From NCBI RefSeq assembly GCF_000298315.2, contig NZ_AEYE02000013.1, forward strand, positions 1 to 64,000: DNA of 64,000 bases. Reading direction: 5' to 3'. Origin of the DNA: Rhizobium grahamii CCGE 502 (GTDB lineage: Bacteria > Pseudomonadota > Alphaproteobacteria > Rhizobiales > Rhizobiaceae). The position numbers and the translations under genes were made by a program. Below are positions 38,232 through 47,229 of this stretch, piece after piece. The notes beneath the pieces are model-generated. The model saw nothing but the letters and a program-made list of their open reading frames with translations. It made no database searches and was not told the origin of the DNA. Numbering within the stretch: position 1 is the stretch's first letter; each line of letters opens with the position of its first letter.

Positions 38232-39490
38232 GCGATGCCTTTCAATGTTCCGAGGTACCGGCGCGGATCGTATATTGTCGACTTGGTTGCACCGAGTGCT
38301 GCTGCGAGATCGTTCAAGGATGATAGATTGTGGACCGGTCGGAATTCGTCAACATGCGGCATCATTGCGCGCACGCCGCGCGCCCTTGGCTCGAAGCCGT
38401 CGAAACGCAACAGAGGATTGAGCCAGATCAATCGCCGGCAGGAACGGTGCAGGCGATCCATCTCAGCCGTGAGCAAATCGGTTCCTTCGCGTTCCAGGCC
38501 GTCCGTGATCAAGAGAACGACAGCGCCCTGCCCGAGCACGCGCCGAGCCCATAGCCGATTGAATTCCTGCAGCGTTTCGCCGATCCGCGTTCCTCCAGAC
38601 CAATCCTTGACAGCGGCTGCGCATTCGTCCATCGCCTCGTCAGGATCCTTGTGTCGCATCTGGCGGGTAACGTTCGTGAGCCGCGTGCCGAATAGAAAGG
38701 TGTGAACCCGTCTGCGCTTCTCCGTCAGCACATGCAGAAAGTGCAAAAAAATGCGGGTGTACTGGCTCATGGAGCCGGAAATATCGGCGAGAACCACCAA
38801 CGGTGGCTGCACCTCCCGAATCTCTCGATAGCGCGGCAAAATCAGCCCTGCTCCGCTGCGCAGGGCAGCCCGCATCGTCGCGCGGGGATCGACGTGCGAA
38901 TGAACATGCGACGGTCGGAAGCGCCTGGTCCGTACCGTGTCCAGGGGTAACTGCAGTTTCCCGAGCGCCTTCTTGGCAGCGGCAATCTCCATCGCGGACA
39001 TCTGGGCAAAGTCCATACGTCGGAAGACCTCGCTGCCCGACATCGTGAAGCGCGCATCGATCTCGATGTCAGGTTCATCGCGTGGCGGCTTCTCATTCTC
39101 TCGTTCGCCAAGGAGTGCGTCCGCAGCGCGGCTCGCGCCGGGTTTTGCCTTCTCCCTGTCACGGGTGTCGGGTGCGCGCGGCGACATCATCGCGATCATC
39201 TTCGCGACGAGATCTCGCGAGTGCCAGAAGAGGCGAAACGCCTCGTCGAAGACAGGCTTGTCTTCGTGGCGCTTGACGAAAACGGCAAAGAGCGCGGCGT
39301 GAAATTCCTCCCGCGATCCCACGCCGATCACCTCAACCGCCTCGATCGCATCGACGATCGCGGCCGGTCCGATCTTCAGGCCCGCCTTGCGGAGTGCTCT
39401 GGCGAAGAAAACGATGTTGTCTGCAAATCGACCTCCGCTTGCTGGAGATGGCGGAGCGACGGTCTGATCCTGTCCGCTTCTCGGATCCAT
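38228..39490 (-). CDS. CoxE-like von Willebrand factor type A protein
   Basis: A 420-residue soluble protein with a C-terminal VWA domain. The MIDAS motif is seen as VLADISGSMSQYTRIFLHFL (DxSxS), with a later LLITDGLEREGTDLL holding the Asp, and SGGTRIGETL holding the Thr. The N-terminal part NIVFFARALRKAGLKIGPAA is typical of CoxE. CoxD/CoxE pairs (AAA plus VWA) remodel and insert the copper-sulfur-molybdenum site of aerobic CO dehydrogenase; related pairs serve other molybdenum hydroxylases. It is 3 bp downstream of the MoxR gene. Confidence 0.88.
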   Translation of the reverse strand: MDPRSGQDQTVAPPSPASGGRFADNIVFFARALRKAGLKIGPAAIVDAIEAVEVIGVGSREEFHAALFAVFVKRHEDKPVFDEAFRLFWHSRDLVAKMIAMMSPRAPDTRDREKAKPGASRAADALLGERENEKPPRDEPDIEIDARFTMSGSEVFRRMDFAQMSAMEIAAAKKALGKLQLPLDTVRTRRFRPSHVHSHVDPRATMRAALRSGAGLILPRYREIREVQPPLVVLADISGSMSQYTRIFLHFLHVLTEKRRRVHTFLFGTRLTNVTRQMRHKDPDEAMDECAAAVKDWSGGTRIGETLQEFNRLWARRVLGQGAVVLLITDGLEREGTDLLTAEMDRLHRSCRRLIWLNPLLRFDGFEPRARGVRAMMPHVDEFRPVHNLSSLNDLAAALGATKSTIYDPRRYLGTLKGIA

Positions 39491-39493
39491 TTG

Positions 39494-40423
39494 TTATCCA
39501 GCCGCCTGCAGTTCGCTTTTGATGTCTTCGAGTACCCGCGCACCGTCGCTGCCTTGGATTCGAGCGATATCATCCTGGTACTTCAACAGCGTCCCGATGG
39601 TGTCGGAGATCGTTTCCGGATCGAGCGCCAAGCGATCGAGTTCGGTTAGCGCAGTCGCCCAATCGATCGTCTCGGCAACCCCCGGATTCTTGAAGAGGTC
39701 CAGCGTCCGAAGCCGCTGCACATAGGCGACGATCTGGGCGGACAGAGCAGCATTACAGCTTGGCACCTTCCGGCGAATGATCTCGAGTTCCTGCGGGGCA
39801 TCGGGATAATCAACCCAATGGTAAAGGCAGCGCCTCTTCAGGGCGTCGTGGACCTCGCGCGTCCGGTTCGTGGTGATGATGACAATCGGCGGTTCGGCGG
39901 CTCTGATGGTGCCAAGCTCAGGGATCGTAACCTGAAAGTCGGAAAGAACCTCTAGCAGAAAGGCCTCGAAGGCCTCATCGGTCCGGTCGAGTTCATCGAT
40001 GAGGAAAACCGGTGCCCGACCATTCGCGCTGGATAGAGCCTGCAGCACGGGCCGGCGGATCAGGTAACGCTCGGAAAAGATATCCGATTCGATCCTGTCT
40101 CGGTCGGTAAGCCCGGACGCTTCAGCGAGACGGATTTCCAGCATCTGCGCCGGATAGTTCCACTCATAGACGGCTGAGGCGATATCCAGCCCCTCGTAGC
40201 ACTGCAGGCGGATCAGCGGCCGTCCCAAGGCCTTCGACAGGACCTTGGCGATCTCCGTCTTTCCAACGCCCGCCTCGCCCTCCAGGAACAGGGGGCGCTT
40301 CATTTTCAGGGCCAGGAAAAGGACTGTACCGAGGGGCCGCCCCGCCAGATAATTCTGATTGCCCAGCATCGCGATCGTTTCGTCGATCGACGACGGCAGC
40401 GGCGGATGAGCTTGATCCGACAT
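39494..40423 (-). CDS. MoxR family AAA+ ATPase (CoxD-like)
   Basis: A 309-residue MoxR ATPase. Walker A is GEAGVGKTE at about 49-57, Walker B APVFLIDELDRTDE, sensor 1 IVIITTNRTREVHDALKRRC, and the arginine region follows. Such ATPases work with VWA proteins as metal-centre chaperones. It is the first gene of the five-gene minus-strand maturation cluster ending at 35567, with tight spacing throughout. Confidence 0.9.
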   Translation of the reverse strand: MSDQAHPPLPSSIDETIAMLGNQNYLAGRPLGTVLFLALKMKRPLFLEGEAGVGKTEIAKVLSKALGRPLIRLQCYEGLDIASAVYEWNYPAQMLEIRLAEASGLTDRDRIESDIFSERYLIRRPVLQALSSANGRAPVFLIDELDRTDEAFEAFLLEVLSDFQVTIPELGTIRAAEPPIVIITTNRTREVHDALKRRCLYHWVDYPDAPQELEIIRRKVPSCNAALSAQIVAYVQRLRTLDLFKNPGVAETIDWATALTELDRLALDPETISDTIGTLLKYQDDIARIQGSDGARVLEDIKSELQAAG

Positions 40424-40444
40424 GTTTCCTCCCGTTTCGGGAAG

Positions 40445-40945
40445 TTATAGCGTGTGATAGTCGCGGTTCATATAGACAAGCGCGGGCTTCGCCTCGTTGT
40501 AGCGGATGGCGACGACCTCACCGAAAATGATGTGGTGCGTCGACATTTCCTTGATCTCGCTTACGCGGCAATCGAAGGAGGCAAGCGCATCGCGAAGAAC
40601 GGGCGCCCCGGTCACGAGCCTATCGAAGGCGCCCGTCTGGAACCGTTGGTCGTTTGTCAGTTGGGCGCGGCCGGAAAAGGCATCAGCAAGCGCCTGATGG
40701 TGCGCCGCCAGCGTATTCAACGCAAAGATGCCGCTCCGGAAGAAGATGTCATTCTTTGGATTGCTGTTGTTCAAGCATACCAGAATGGTCGCAGGGTCAT
40801 CCGATACGGAGCAAGCGGCGGTGATCGTCACGCCGCGGCGCTCCTCGCCGATTGCCGTCGTCACGAGTTGCACATGGCCCCCAAAGCGGCTCATCGCATC
40901 CCGGTAGAGGCGCGGATCGATCGGTTGTTTGTTCAACAAATGCAT
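40445..40945 (-). CDS. Flavin reductase family protein
   Basis: A 166-residue FMN-binding split-barrel protein of the flavin reductase (HpaC/RutF) group. Seen: YRDAMSRFGGHVQLVTTAIG, GVTITAACSVSDDPATILVC, FALNTLAAHHQALADAFSGR, and HHIIFGEVVAI. It would use NADH to make free reduced flavin for a monooxygenase, but no partner is close. It lies 21 bp upstream of the MoxR gene on the same strand and may be the first gene of that transcript. Confidence 0.88.
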   Translation of the reverse strand: MHLLNKQPIDPRLYRDAMSRFGGHVQLVTTAIGEERRGVTITAACSVSDDPATILVCLNNSNPKNDIFFRSGIFALNTLAAHHQALADAFSGRAQLTNDQRFQTGAFDRLVTGAPVLRDALASFDCRVSEIKEMSTHHIIFGEVVAIRYNEAKPALVYMNRDYHTL

Positions 40946-41108
40946 TCTCCATCCGGCATCGCCGGGTTGTCGTTTCCTTTAATATGAAGGTGATCTCTTA
41001 CGTTTTCTACAAAAGCCGGGCGAAAAGCTTCCTCATTGTGCGTTTTTCTTTGACGATCGATGCCGGACGGATAAAAGAGCAGACAAACGATTGGGACCGG
41101 CATCTTTT

Positions 41109-42191
41109 ATGAATACTTTGCGTGGCCTAGCACTTCTGCCGATGCTGCTCCTTGCGGCCGGAGAATGCCATGCTGCCGGCCTAATCGTTGGTATCGTAGC
41201 GCCGCAGAATGGCAATCTCGCGCCAATTGGTGCCCAGATCATCGCCGGTGCGAGTGCCAAGGTCCAGCAGGACGGCGATACGATCGTCACGATCGACGAG
41301 ACTTGCGCGGAAAATAGCGGTGCAGCGATCGCCGATGCCCTTATCAATGCCAAGGTTCAGGTTGCCGTGGGCTTTCTCTGCAGCGAGACGCTCGAAGGAG
41401 CGCTGCCGAAGCTGAAGGACGCAAATATCCCGGCAATCACTGTCTCGGTGCGTTCGCGCATCCTCATGGAAGATGCGCTGAAGAATGGCTGGCCGCTCTA
41501 CCGGCTTGCGCCGGCCGATGGTGCCGAAGCGGAAAAGATCATCGACCTGATCCTGCGTGAGTGGGCGGCCTCTCCGATCGCTCTGATCGAGGACGGCACC
41601 ATCCATGGTCGCGAGCTTACGGAAGCAATCCGCAATGCGCTCGAGGAAAAGGGCCTCAAACCCGTGTTTACCGACACTTATCGACCGGGCCAGGAACAAC
41701 AGGTCGCTCTCGTGCGACGGCTGAGGAAGGCCGGGGCGACAAAGGTCTTCGTCGGTGGAGATCGCAGCGATGTTGCCGTCATCGCACGAGATGCTGCGGC
41801 GGAGAAAATCCATCTCGATATACTCGGTGGGGACGCCATGCGCGCTGCCGACCAGCCACTCCAACTCGCGGACGGCGTTTTGGCCGTTGTCCTCCCAGAC
41901 TATGCTGCGCGCCCGGAGGCCAAGGCTGTGGTTGACGCGTTCCGCACCAATGGTGCCGAGCCCGAAGGCTATGTGTTGCCTGCCTATGCCGCAGTAGAAA
42001 TCGCGGCGAAAGCGGCGCTTGATGCCGGCGCGGATGACAGGCCCATTGCCCAGCATATCGGCGGGACGTCGTTCGAAACGGTCATCGGAAAAGTTGCTTT
42101 CAATGCCGGCCACGAACTGGCGGATAACCCATACCGCTTGCTGCAGTGGCATGCCGGTTCGTTCGTCCCGCCGAGTCCACCGATCGAGTAG
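41109..42191 (+). CDS. Periplasmic substrate-binding protein, type 1 fold (branched-chain amino acid-like)
   Basis: A 360-residue protein with an N-terminal signal peptide (MNTLRGLALLPMLLLAAGEC, then a cleavage site near HAAG). The mature part is a Leu/Ile/Val-binding-protein-like domain: LIVGIVAPQNGNLAPIGAQI, VAVGFLCSETLEGALPKLKD, YRLAPADGAEAEKIIDLI, and VFVGGDRSDVAVIARDA. No permease or ATPase gene is near, so it may serve a distant transporter or a sensor. Its ATG at 41109 is preceded by GGGACCGG. Confidence 0.82.
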   Translation: MNTLRGLALLPMLLLAAGECHAAGLIVGIVAPQNGNLAPIGAQIIAGASAKVQQDGDTIVTIDETCAENSGAAIADALINAKVQVAVGFLCSETLEGALPKLKDANIPAITVSVRSRILMEDALKNGWPLYRLAPADGAEAEKIIDLILREWAASPIALIEDGTIHGRELTEAIRNALEEKGLKPVFTDTYRPGQEQQVALVRRLRKAGATKVFVGGDRSDVAVIARDAAAEKIHLDILGGDAMRAADQPLQLADGVLAVVLPDYAARPEAKAVVDAFRTNGAEPEGYVLPAYAAVEIAAKAALDAGADDRPIAQHIGGTSFETVIGKVAFNAGHELADNPYRLLQWHAGSFVPPSPPIE

Positions 42192-42230
42192 CGTCGTGCG
42201 CTTCGGCATGAGTTTTAGGGAGAGATTACA

Positions 42231-42911
42231 ATGACCACGCCCATTCGGATCGCGCCATCCGTCCTTGCTGCCGACTTCGCCAAGCTCGGCCAGGAAGTGC
42301 GCGACGTGACAGCGGCCGGAGCCGACTGGATCCATCTCGATGTTATGGACGGCCACTTCGTCCCGAACATCTCCTTCGGCCCCGACGTGATCAAGTCGCT
42401 GCGCTCCTACACGGATGCTGTGTTCGATTGCCATCTGATGATCGCGCCGGCCGACCCGTATCTCGAGGCATTCGCCAAGGCTGGCTGCGACCGCATCACC
42501 GTCCACGCCGAGGCCGGTCCACATCTTCACCGCTCGCTTCAGACTATCCGAGGGCTCGGCAAGAAAGTCGGCGTGACGATTAATCCAGCGACGCCACTTT
42601 CTGCGATCGAGAACGTACTCGATGACGTTGACCTGATCCTCATCATGTCCGTCAACCCCGGTTTCGGTGGACAGAAATTCATTCCAGCAATGGCGGACAA
42701 GATTGCCGCCGCGCGGTCACTGATCGGTGACAGGCCAATCGATCTTGAGGTCGACGGCGGTGTAACCGTCGAAACCGCCCCGATCATCGGCAGGGCCGGT
42801 GGCAACGTTTTGGTTGCCGGTTCGGCGATTTTCAAGGGCGGCACCGTGGAGGCTTACAAGACCGCGATCAGCGCTCTGCGCAGTGCCGCGGAAGGCCAAT
42901 CGAAGTCGTGA
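42231..42911 (+). CDS. rpe: Ribulose-phosphate 3-epimerase
   Basis: A 226-residue TIM-barrel enzyme interconverting ribulose-5-phosphate and xylulose-5-phosphate. Signatures: [74 protein letters not shown], and [28 protein letters not shown] lies before the ATG. Length is normal. Confidence 0.96.
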   Translation: MTTPIRIAPSVLAADFAKLGQEVRDVTAAGADWIHLDVMDGHFVPNISFGPDVIKSLRSYTDAVFDCHLMIAPADPYLEAFAKAGCDRITVHAEAGPHLHRSLQTIRGLGKKVGVTINPATPLSAIENVLDDVDLILIMSVNPGFGGQKFIPAMADKIAAARSLIGDRPIDLEVDGGVTVETAPIIGRAGGNVLVAGSAIFKGGTVEAYKTAISALRSAAEGQSKS

Positions 42912-42927
42912 CGAAAGCAGGCCGTCT

Positions 42928-43419
42928 TTGATCTCCGAGCGGCTCAAGGCGGCTCGCCCATCCCTCTCCGAGCTCCTTATCGGTGCCCTCCTGTGGGGCG
43001 CGCAGATGCTGACATCGGCAATGGCCGCCCTCTATCTCAGGAACGGGATGGAGACGGCACATGTACGCGATCTCGCAATACTCTATTTTGTGGGCGGCTT
43101 GCTGGCATGGCCGTTCATGCTGCCTCTGGGTCGTTTCTTTGCGCATCAACGATCCCTGGAGACACGCTTTGCCGCATTCTTCGTAGCACTGGCCGCCGGC
43201 ACCATTCTGATGACAGCCTTTCTCTTTGCCATGGACTACCGTGTCTTCTACTCCGCATGGCACGCTCCTTTTGGATCTCTGACATGGGTATTTCAGTTCG
43301 CCTTTACGGGAGCCAGCGCCGTGTATCAGTTCGCGGTGCTGGGGCTGCGCCTGTTTCTTCCGCTCGGCCTCCTCTGCCTTTTCGGCACCAGCTTTGCGCT
43401 TGCAAAACGGATGCGTTGA
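42928..43419 (+). CDS. Hypothetical membrane protein
   Basis: A protein of about 163 residues with four strong hydrophobic segments: LLIGALLWGAQMLTSAMAAL, ILYFVGGLLAWPFMLPLGRF, FAAFFVALAAGTILMTAFLF and LGLRLFLPLGLLCLFGTSFA. I do not recognise the family. No ATG fits; a TTG at 42928 with AGG 5 nt upstream gives a start 17 bp after rpe. The frame itself is open back into rpe. It is likely co-transcribed with rpe and perhaps purB. Confidence 0.7.
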   Translation: MISERLKAARPSLSELLIGALLWGAQMLTSAMAALYLRNGMETAHVRDLAILYFVGGLLAWPFMLPLGRFFAHQRSLETRFAAFFVALAAGTILMTAFLFAMDYRVFYSAWHAPFGSLTWVFQFAFTGASAVYQFAVLGLRLFLPLGLLCLFGTSFALAKRMR

Positions 43420-43482
43420 GATTGCCGCCTGTCTTTGCTACAGGGGCGCCAGCATTCCCTTTATGAACGAAAGCAGGAAGCC

Positions 43483-44790
43483 ATGATCCCGCGCTACTCC
43501 CGACCTGAGATGGTCGCCATCTGGTCCCCTGAGACCAAATTCCGCATCTGGTTCGAGATCGAGGCTCACGCCTGCGATGCGCTCGCCGTACTGGGCGTCA
43601 TCCCGAAATCCGCCGCCAAGACGATATGGGAACGCGGTGGTGCCGCCACGTTCGATGTTGCGCGCATCGATGAAATCGAAGCCGTCACCAAGCATGACGT
43701 CATCGCCTTCCTGACGCACCTTTCTGAAATCGTCGGCCCTGATGCCCGCTTCGTCCATCAGGGTATGACCTCTTCGGATGTTCTCGACACCACGCTGAAT
43801 ATCCAGCTCGTGCGCGCGGCTGACATTCTGCTCGCCGACATGGACCGGGTGCTTGCCGCACTGAAGGCACGTGCGTTCGAACACAAGGACACCATTCGCA
43901 TCGGGCGCAGCCACGGCATTCATGCCGAGCCAACGACCATGGGGCTGACCCTGGCGCGCTTCTACGCCGAGATGAGCCGCAACCGCGCGCGTCTCGTGGC
44001 CGCGCGTGCCGAAATCGCCACCGGCGCGGTTTCTGGCGCCGTCGGCACCTTCGCCAATATCGACCCGCGGGTCGAGGAACATGTTTGCGCCAAGCTCGGC
44101 CTGATCCCGGAACCCGTTTCGACGCAGGTCATTCCGCGTGATCGCCACGCGATGTTCTTCGCCACGCTCGGCGTGATCGCGTCCTCCATAGAAAACGTCG
44201 CGATCGAGATTCGTCACATGCAGCGCACGGAAGTTCTGGAAGCTGAGGAATACTTCTCGCCTGGCCAGAAGGGCTCTTCCGCGATGCCGCACAAGCGTAA
44301 TCCGGTATTGACCGAGAACCTCACTGGTCTGGCGCGGCTGGTCCGGATGTCAGTTGTTCCGGCGATGGAGAACGTTGCCCTCTGGCACGAGCGCGATATC
44401 AGCCATTCCAGCGTCGAGCGCGCCATTGGGCCCGACACGACGATCACGCTCGACTTCGCCTTGAACCGGCTGGCGGGTGTCATCGAGAAGCTCGTCGTCT
44501 ATCCTGACAACATGATGAAGAATCTCGACAAGTTCCGCGGCCTCGTGCATTCGCAGCGCGTGCTTCTGGCGCTGACGCAGGCCGGCGTGTCGCGTGAAGA
44601 TGCCTACCGGCTCGTCCAGCGCAACGCGATGAAAGTCTGGGAACAGGGCAAGGACTTCCTCGAGGAACTGTTGGCCGACGCAGAGGTCCGGGCAGCGTTG
44701 TCCGAAGAGGAAATCCGAGAAAAGTTCGACCTCGGATACCACACAAAACATGTGGATACGATCTTCCGGCGCGTCTTCGGCGCCGCCTGA
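43483..44790 (+). CDS. purB: Adenylosuccinate lyase
   Basis: A 435-residue fumarase-superfamily lyase acting twice in purine synthesis: SAICAR to AICAR and adenylosuccinate to AMP. Signatures: MIPRYSRPEMVAIWSPETKF, FVHQGMTSSDVLDTTLNIQL, GRSHGIHAEPTTMGL, and GQKGSSAMPHKRNPVLTENL with the catalytic-loop Ser. The ATG at 43483 has AGGA upstream; the frame is open to 43435. The adjacent small membrane gene ends 63 bp before it. Confidence 0.96.
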   Translation: MIPRYSRPEMVAIWSPETKFRIWFEIEAHACDALAVLGVIPKSAAKTIWERGGAATFDVARIDEIEAVTKHDVIAFLTHLSEIVGPDARFVHQGMTSSDVLDTTLNIQLVRAADILLADMDRVLAALKARAFEHKDTIRIGRSHGIHAEPTTMGLTLARFYAEMSRNRARLVAARAEIATGAVSGAVGTFANIDPRVEEHVCAKLGLIPEPVSTQVIPRDRHAMFFATLGVIASSIENVAIEIRHMQRTEVLEAEEYFSPGQKGSSAMPHKRNPVLTENLTGLARLVRMSVVPAMENVALWHERDISHSSVERAIGPDTTITLDFALNRLAGVIEKLVVYPDNMMKNLDKFRGLVHSQRVLLALTQAGVSREDAYRLVQRNAMKVWEQGKDFLEELLADAEVRAALSEEEIREKFDLGYHTKHVDTIFRRVFGAA

Positions 44791-44796
44791 GTTGGA

Positions 44797-45291
44797 TCAT
44801 TGAGACGGTGCCCTCGCGAGGGGCGCCGTTTTCCGTTTAGCCTTCTTGGGCTTTGCCGATGCGCCGTTGCCGCTCGGCTTGTCACTGCTGCCATTCTTCT
44901 CGTTCGACGCTGTAGTAGAGCGTTCGTTGCGAACCCCCTTCGCCGCCTTGGCGACGAGGCGATCCAGATGCTGGAGGTCCTCTTCATCAAGATGCTCGAT
45001 GCCGATGAAGCGGTTTTCCGCGTGGCTGGTGAGGATGATTTCGTCCAGTTTGGCCTGCACCGCCCGCGCATCTCGCGTCTGAGCATTCTGCAGTACGAAA
45101 ACCATCAAGAAGGTGATGATGGTCGTTCCCGTGTTGATGACGAGTTGCCACGTCTCGGAGAAATCGAAAACCGGGCCGGTTCCCGCCCAGACTGCGACGA
45201 GTACAACCGCAAGCACGAATGTCGCGGGCCTACCCGCCCATTCGGACGTCTTGCTGGCAAAGCGGGTAAAGAGATGTTGCGGTCTAGCCAT
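44797..45291 (-). CDS. Low-affinity iron permease family membrane protein
   Basis: A 164-residue protein of PF04120. The N-terminus FTRFASKTSEWAGRPATFVL and WAGTGPVFDFSETWQLVINT, TTIITFLMVFVLQNAQTRDA and IGIEHLDEEDLQHLDRL are the family core; two membrane helices are visible. The C-terminal 40 residues are basic and low in complexity. Bacterial members are often annotated as iron permeases, but transport has not been shown for most. GGGAGG precedes the ATG at 45291. Its last codons overlap the purB terminator hairpin. Confidence 0.82.
   Translation of the reverse strand: MARPQHLFTRFASKTSEWAGRPATFVLAVVLVAVWAGTGPVFDFSETWQLVINTGTTIITFLMVFVLQNAQTRDARAVQAKLDEIILTSHAENRFIGIEHLDEEDLQHLDRLVAKAAKGVRNERSTTASNEKNGSSDKPSGNGASAKPKKAKRKTAPLARAPSQ
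44805..44834 (+). terminator. Terminator-like hairpin after purB
   Basis: The segment from ACGGTGCCCTCG to CGAGGGGCGCCGTTTT forms a strong GC-rich stem (one G bulge and a G-U pair) with a T run, 14 bp after the purB stop. It lies inside the coding sequence for the C-terminus of the convergent iron-permease-like gene, so the two genes share these bases. Confidence 0.65.
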
Positions 45292-45361
45292 ATCTACCTC
45301 CCTCGGTATCCGCCTCAGCGAAACTCCAAGGGAGGTGTTGCAGTTCCCGGTCTTGCCGCTG

Positions 45362-46165
45362 TCAGACAACCGGCGGCGCGACGAGTTTCCGATAGAGGTG
45401 CCAGCTGGCGTGCCCGAGCACCGGCATCACCAGAGCCAGCCCAACGAACAACGGGATCGTTCCGACGATGAGGGAAACGGCGATGATCAGACCCCAGCAC
45501 AAGACAGGGATCGGATTGGCGACAGTTGCCCTGACGGAAGTTTCCATCGCGCAGACGAGCCCGACGTCTCGATCCAGCAACAATGGGAAGGTCACCACGG
45601 TCGTGGCGAGCACGACAATGGCAAAGCCGAGACCGAGAACATGTCCCCAGATGATCAATTGCAATCCCTCGGGTGTCCCGAAGATCTCCGAGAAGAACAA
45701 CGACATCGAACGAGGAAAGACGTCGCCGAAGACGTTGGCATAAAGTGTCTGCGCTGCGACCAGCCAGACGACGAAGAAGCCGAACAGCAGCAATCCGCCG
45801 GCAATGATCGATGGGAACGCCGGCGATCTCGTTACTTCGATCGCATGCGTCCAGGAGGTGTCCATACCGGCTTCACGCCTGCGGCTGATCTCATAGAGGC
45901 CAATCGCGGCAATCGGACCGATCAGCGCGAAACCCGAGATAAGCGGAAAAATCATCGGCAGGAGGTTGGCACTCGAGGTTGCGAGCGCAAGAAAAATCCC
46001 GGCGATAGGATACATCAGGCATAGAAAGACATAGTGGGATGGTTTTTCTCGAAAATCATCGAGCCCGCGCCGTAGCGCATCGAAGACATCTGCAACGCTG
46101 ATCTTGTTGACGACCGGGCGTGTGTAGACATCGCTCGCACCCGACATAACATGGAATGCCGTCAT
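45362..46165 (-). CDS. DUF2189 membrane protein
   Basis: A 267-residue integral membrane protein of the DUF2189 family with about six hydrophobic helices. Seen: VADVFDALRRGLDDFREKPS at the N-terminus, then FLCLMYPIAGIFLALATSSA, PLISGFALIGPIAAIGLYEI and the C-terminal VGLALVMPVLGHASWHLYRK, a family signature. The function is unknown. A very strong GAGGAGGAG site precedes the ATG at 46165; the frame extends to 46303. It precedes the iron-permease-like gene by 70 bp. Confidence 0.87.
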   Translation of the reverse strand: MTAFHVMSGASDVYTRPVVNKISVADVFDALRRGLDDFREKPSHYVFLCLMYPIAGIFLALATSSANLLPMIFPLISGFALIGPIAAIGLYEISRRREAGMDTSWTHAIEVTRSPAFPSIIAGGLLLFGFFVVWLVAAQTLYANVFGDVFPRSMSLFFSEIFGTPEGLQLIIWGHVLGLGFAIVVLATTVVTFPLLLDRDVGLVCAMETSVRATVANPIPVLCWGLIIAVSLIVGTIPLFVGLALVMPVLGHASWHLYRKLVAPPVV

Positions 46166-46324
46166 GGCTTTCTCCTCCTCAGCCAAGATGGCCGGCAGCG
46201 AAAGGATCGGCGACGACGCCGATACGAGACGCAACCGGCACTGCCGAAAAAACATAACAAATTTCGACGGCCTTGTCCCACCCTCCCTTGACATAGCAGC
46301 CAAGCTTTCTCAAATCCGGCGATC

Positions 46325-46879
46325 ATGAAAGCTTCTGACGCCGAAATTCTCATCATCCCCGGTTACACGAACTCCGGTCCCGACCACTGGCAAAGCCGCT
46401 GGGAGGCCAAGCTCAGTACGGCTCGTCGCGTCGAACAGGCGGAATGGTCGAAGCCGGTCCGCGACGATTGGGTTCGCCGCATCGCCGAAGAAGTCAATGC
46501 CGCGACGCATCCGGTGGTTCTCGTGGCGCATTCGCTCGGCATCCCGTCGGCTATCCACGCCATTCCGCATTTTCACAACAAGGTTGCCGGGGCATTTTTC
46601 GTCGCACCGCCCGACGTCGCGAATCATGCCATACGGCCAAAGCATCTGATGACGTTCGGCCCGTACCCGCGCGATCCCCTTCCATTTCCCACTCTTACGA
46701 TCGCCAGTCGCAACGATCCCTTCGGCAGTTACGAACATGCTGATGATATCGCTGCGAGCTGGGGATCACTCCTCATCGACGCCGGGGAAGCCGGCCACAT
46801 CAACAGCGAGTCCGGCCACGGTCCTTGGCCGGAAGGCACCATGGTGTTTGCGCAGTTCCTCAGCCGTTTGAAGCCATAG
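46325..46879 (+). CDS. RBBP9/YdeN family alpha/beta hydrolase
   Basis: A 184-residue serine hydrolase of the RBBP9 family (PF06821). Seen: ILIIPGYTNSGPDHWQSRWE (the family start), VVLVAHSLGIPSAIHAI with the nucleophile Ser, TIASRNDPFGSYEHADDIAA with the Asp, and GEAGHINSESGHGPWPEGTM with the His. The substrate is unknown. It is read divergently from the DUF2189 gene. Confidence 0.9.
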   Translation: MKASDAEILIIPGYTNSGPDHWQSRWEAKLSTARRVEQAEWSKPVRDDWVRRIAEEVNAATHPVVLVAHSLGIPSAIHAIPHFHNKVAGAFFVAPPDVANHAIRPKHLMTFGPYPRDPLPFPTLTIASRNDPFGSYEHADDIAASWGSLLIDAGEAGHINSESGHGPWPEGTMVFAQFLSRLKP

Positions 46880-46971
46880 CCTAGCCGCCCTGCCTGAGTA
46901 GCATCAGTGAGATCGGCAGCGGCCCGAGGAGACGCGTCGCGGAAACAAGCACCATGGCGGCTGATTGTCGG

Positions 46972-47061
46972 CTAATCGCCCTCGCCGCGAATGAAGAGAA
47001 CGCCCGCCAAGCCGACGAGAACGATGCATTGCAGTATGAACATCGGCCATTCTGGAGACAT
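46972..47061 (-). CDS. Possible 29-residue small membrane protein
   Basis: A short frame, MSPEWPMFILQCIVLVGLAG then VLFIRGEGD, with one membrane helix. It has an excellent ribosome site (GGGAGGGG, 8-9 nt before the ATG) and mostly G/C third bases. A second overlapping frame starts 5 bp earlier and runs to 46881 (75 residues) but looks less protein-like. This is the only candidate gene in the 350-bp gap 46880-47229. No homologue is recalled. Confidence 0.35.
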   Translation of the reverse strand: MSPEWPMFILQCIVLVGLAGVLFIRGEGD

Positions 47062-47229
47062 GTCATTTCCCCTCCCCAACCCGGGCGATATAGGGTGCCG
47101 CCGGGCAAGTGTAGCCATACTCCGGAAAAATTACCCGCATCTCAGCAGCTGCGCGATCAAGGTGCAACTAAGCATTTGTTTTCGCATTATTATTATTTTT
47201 GCGACATTAAGGGCTGTTTAATTCAATAA

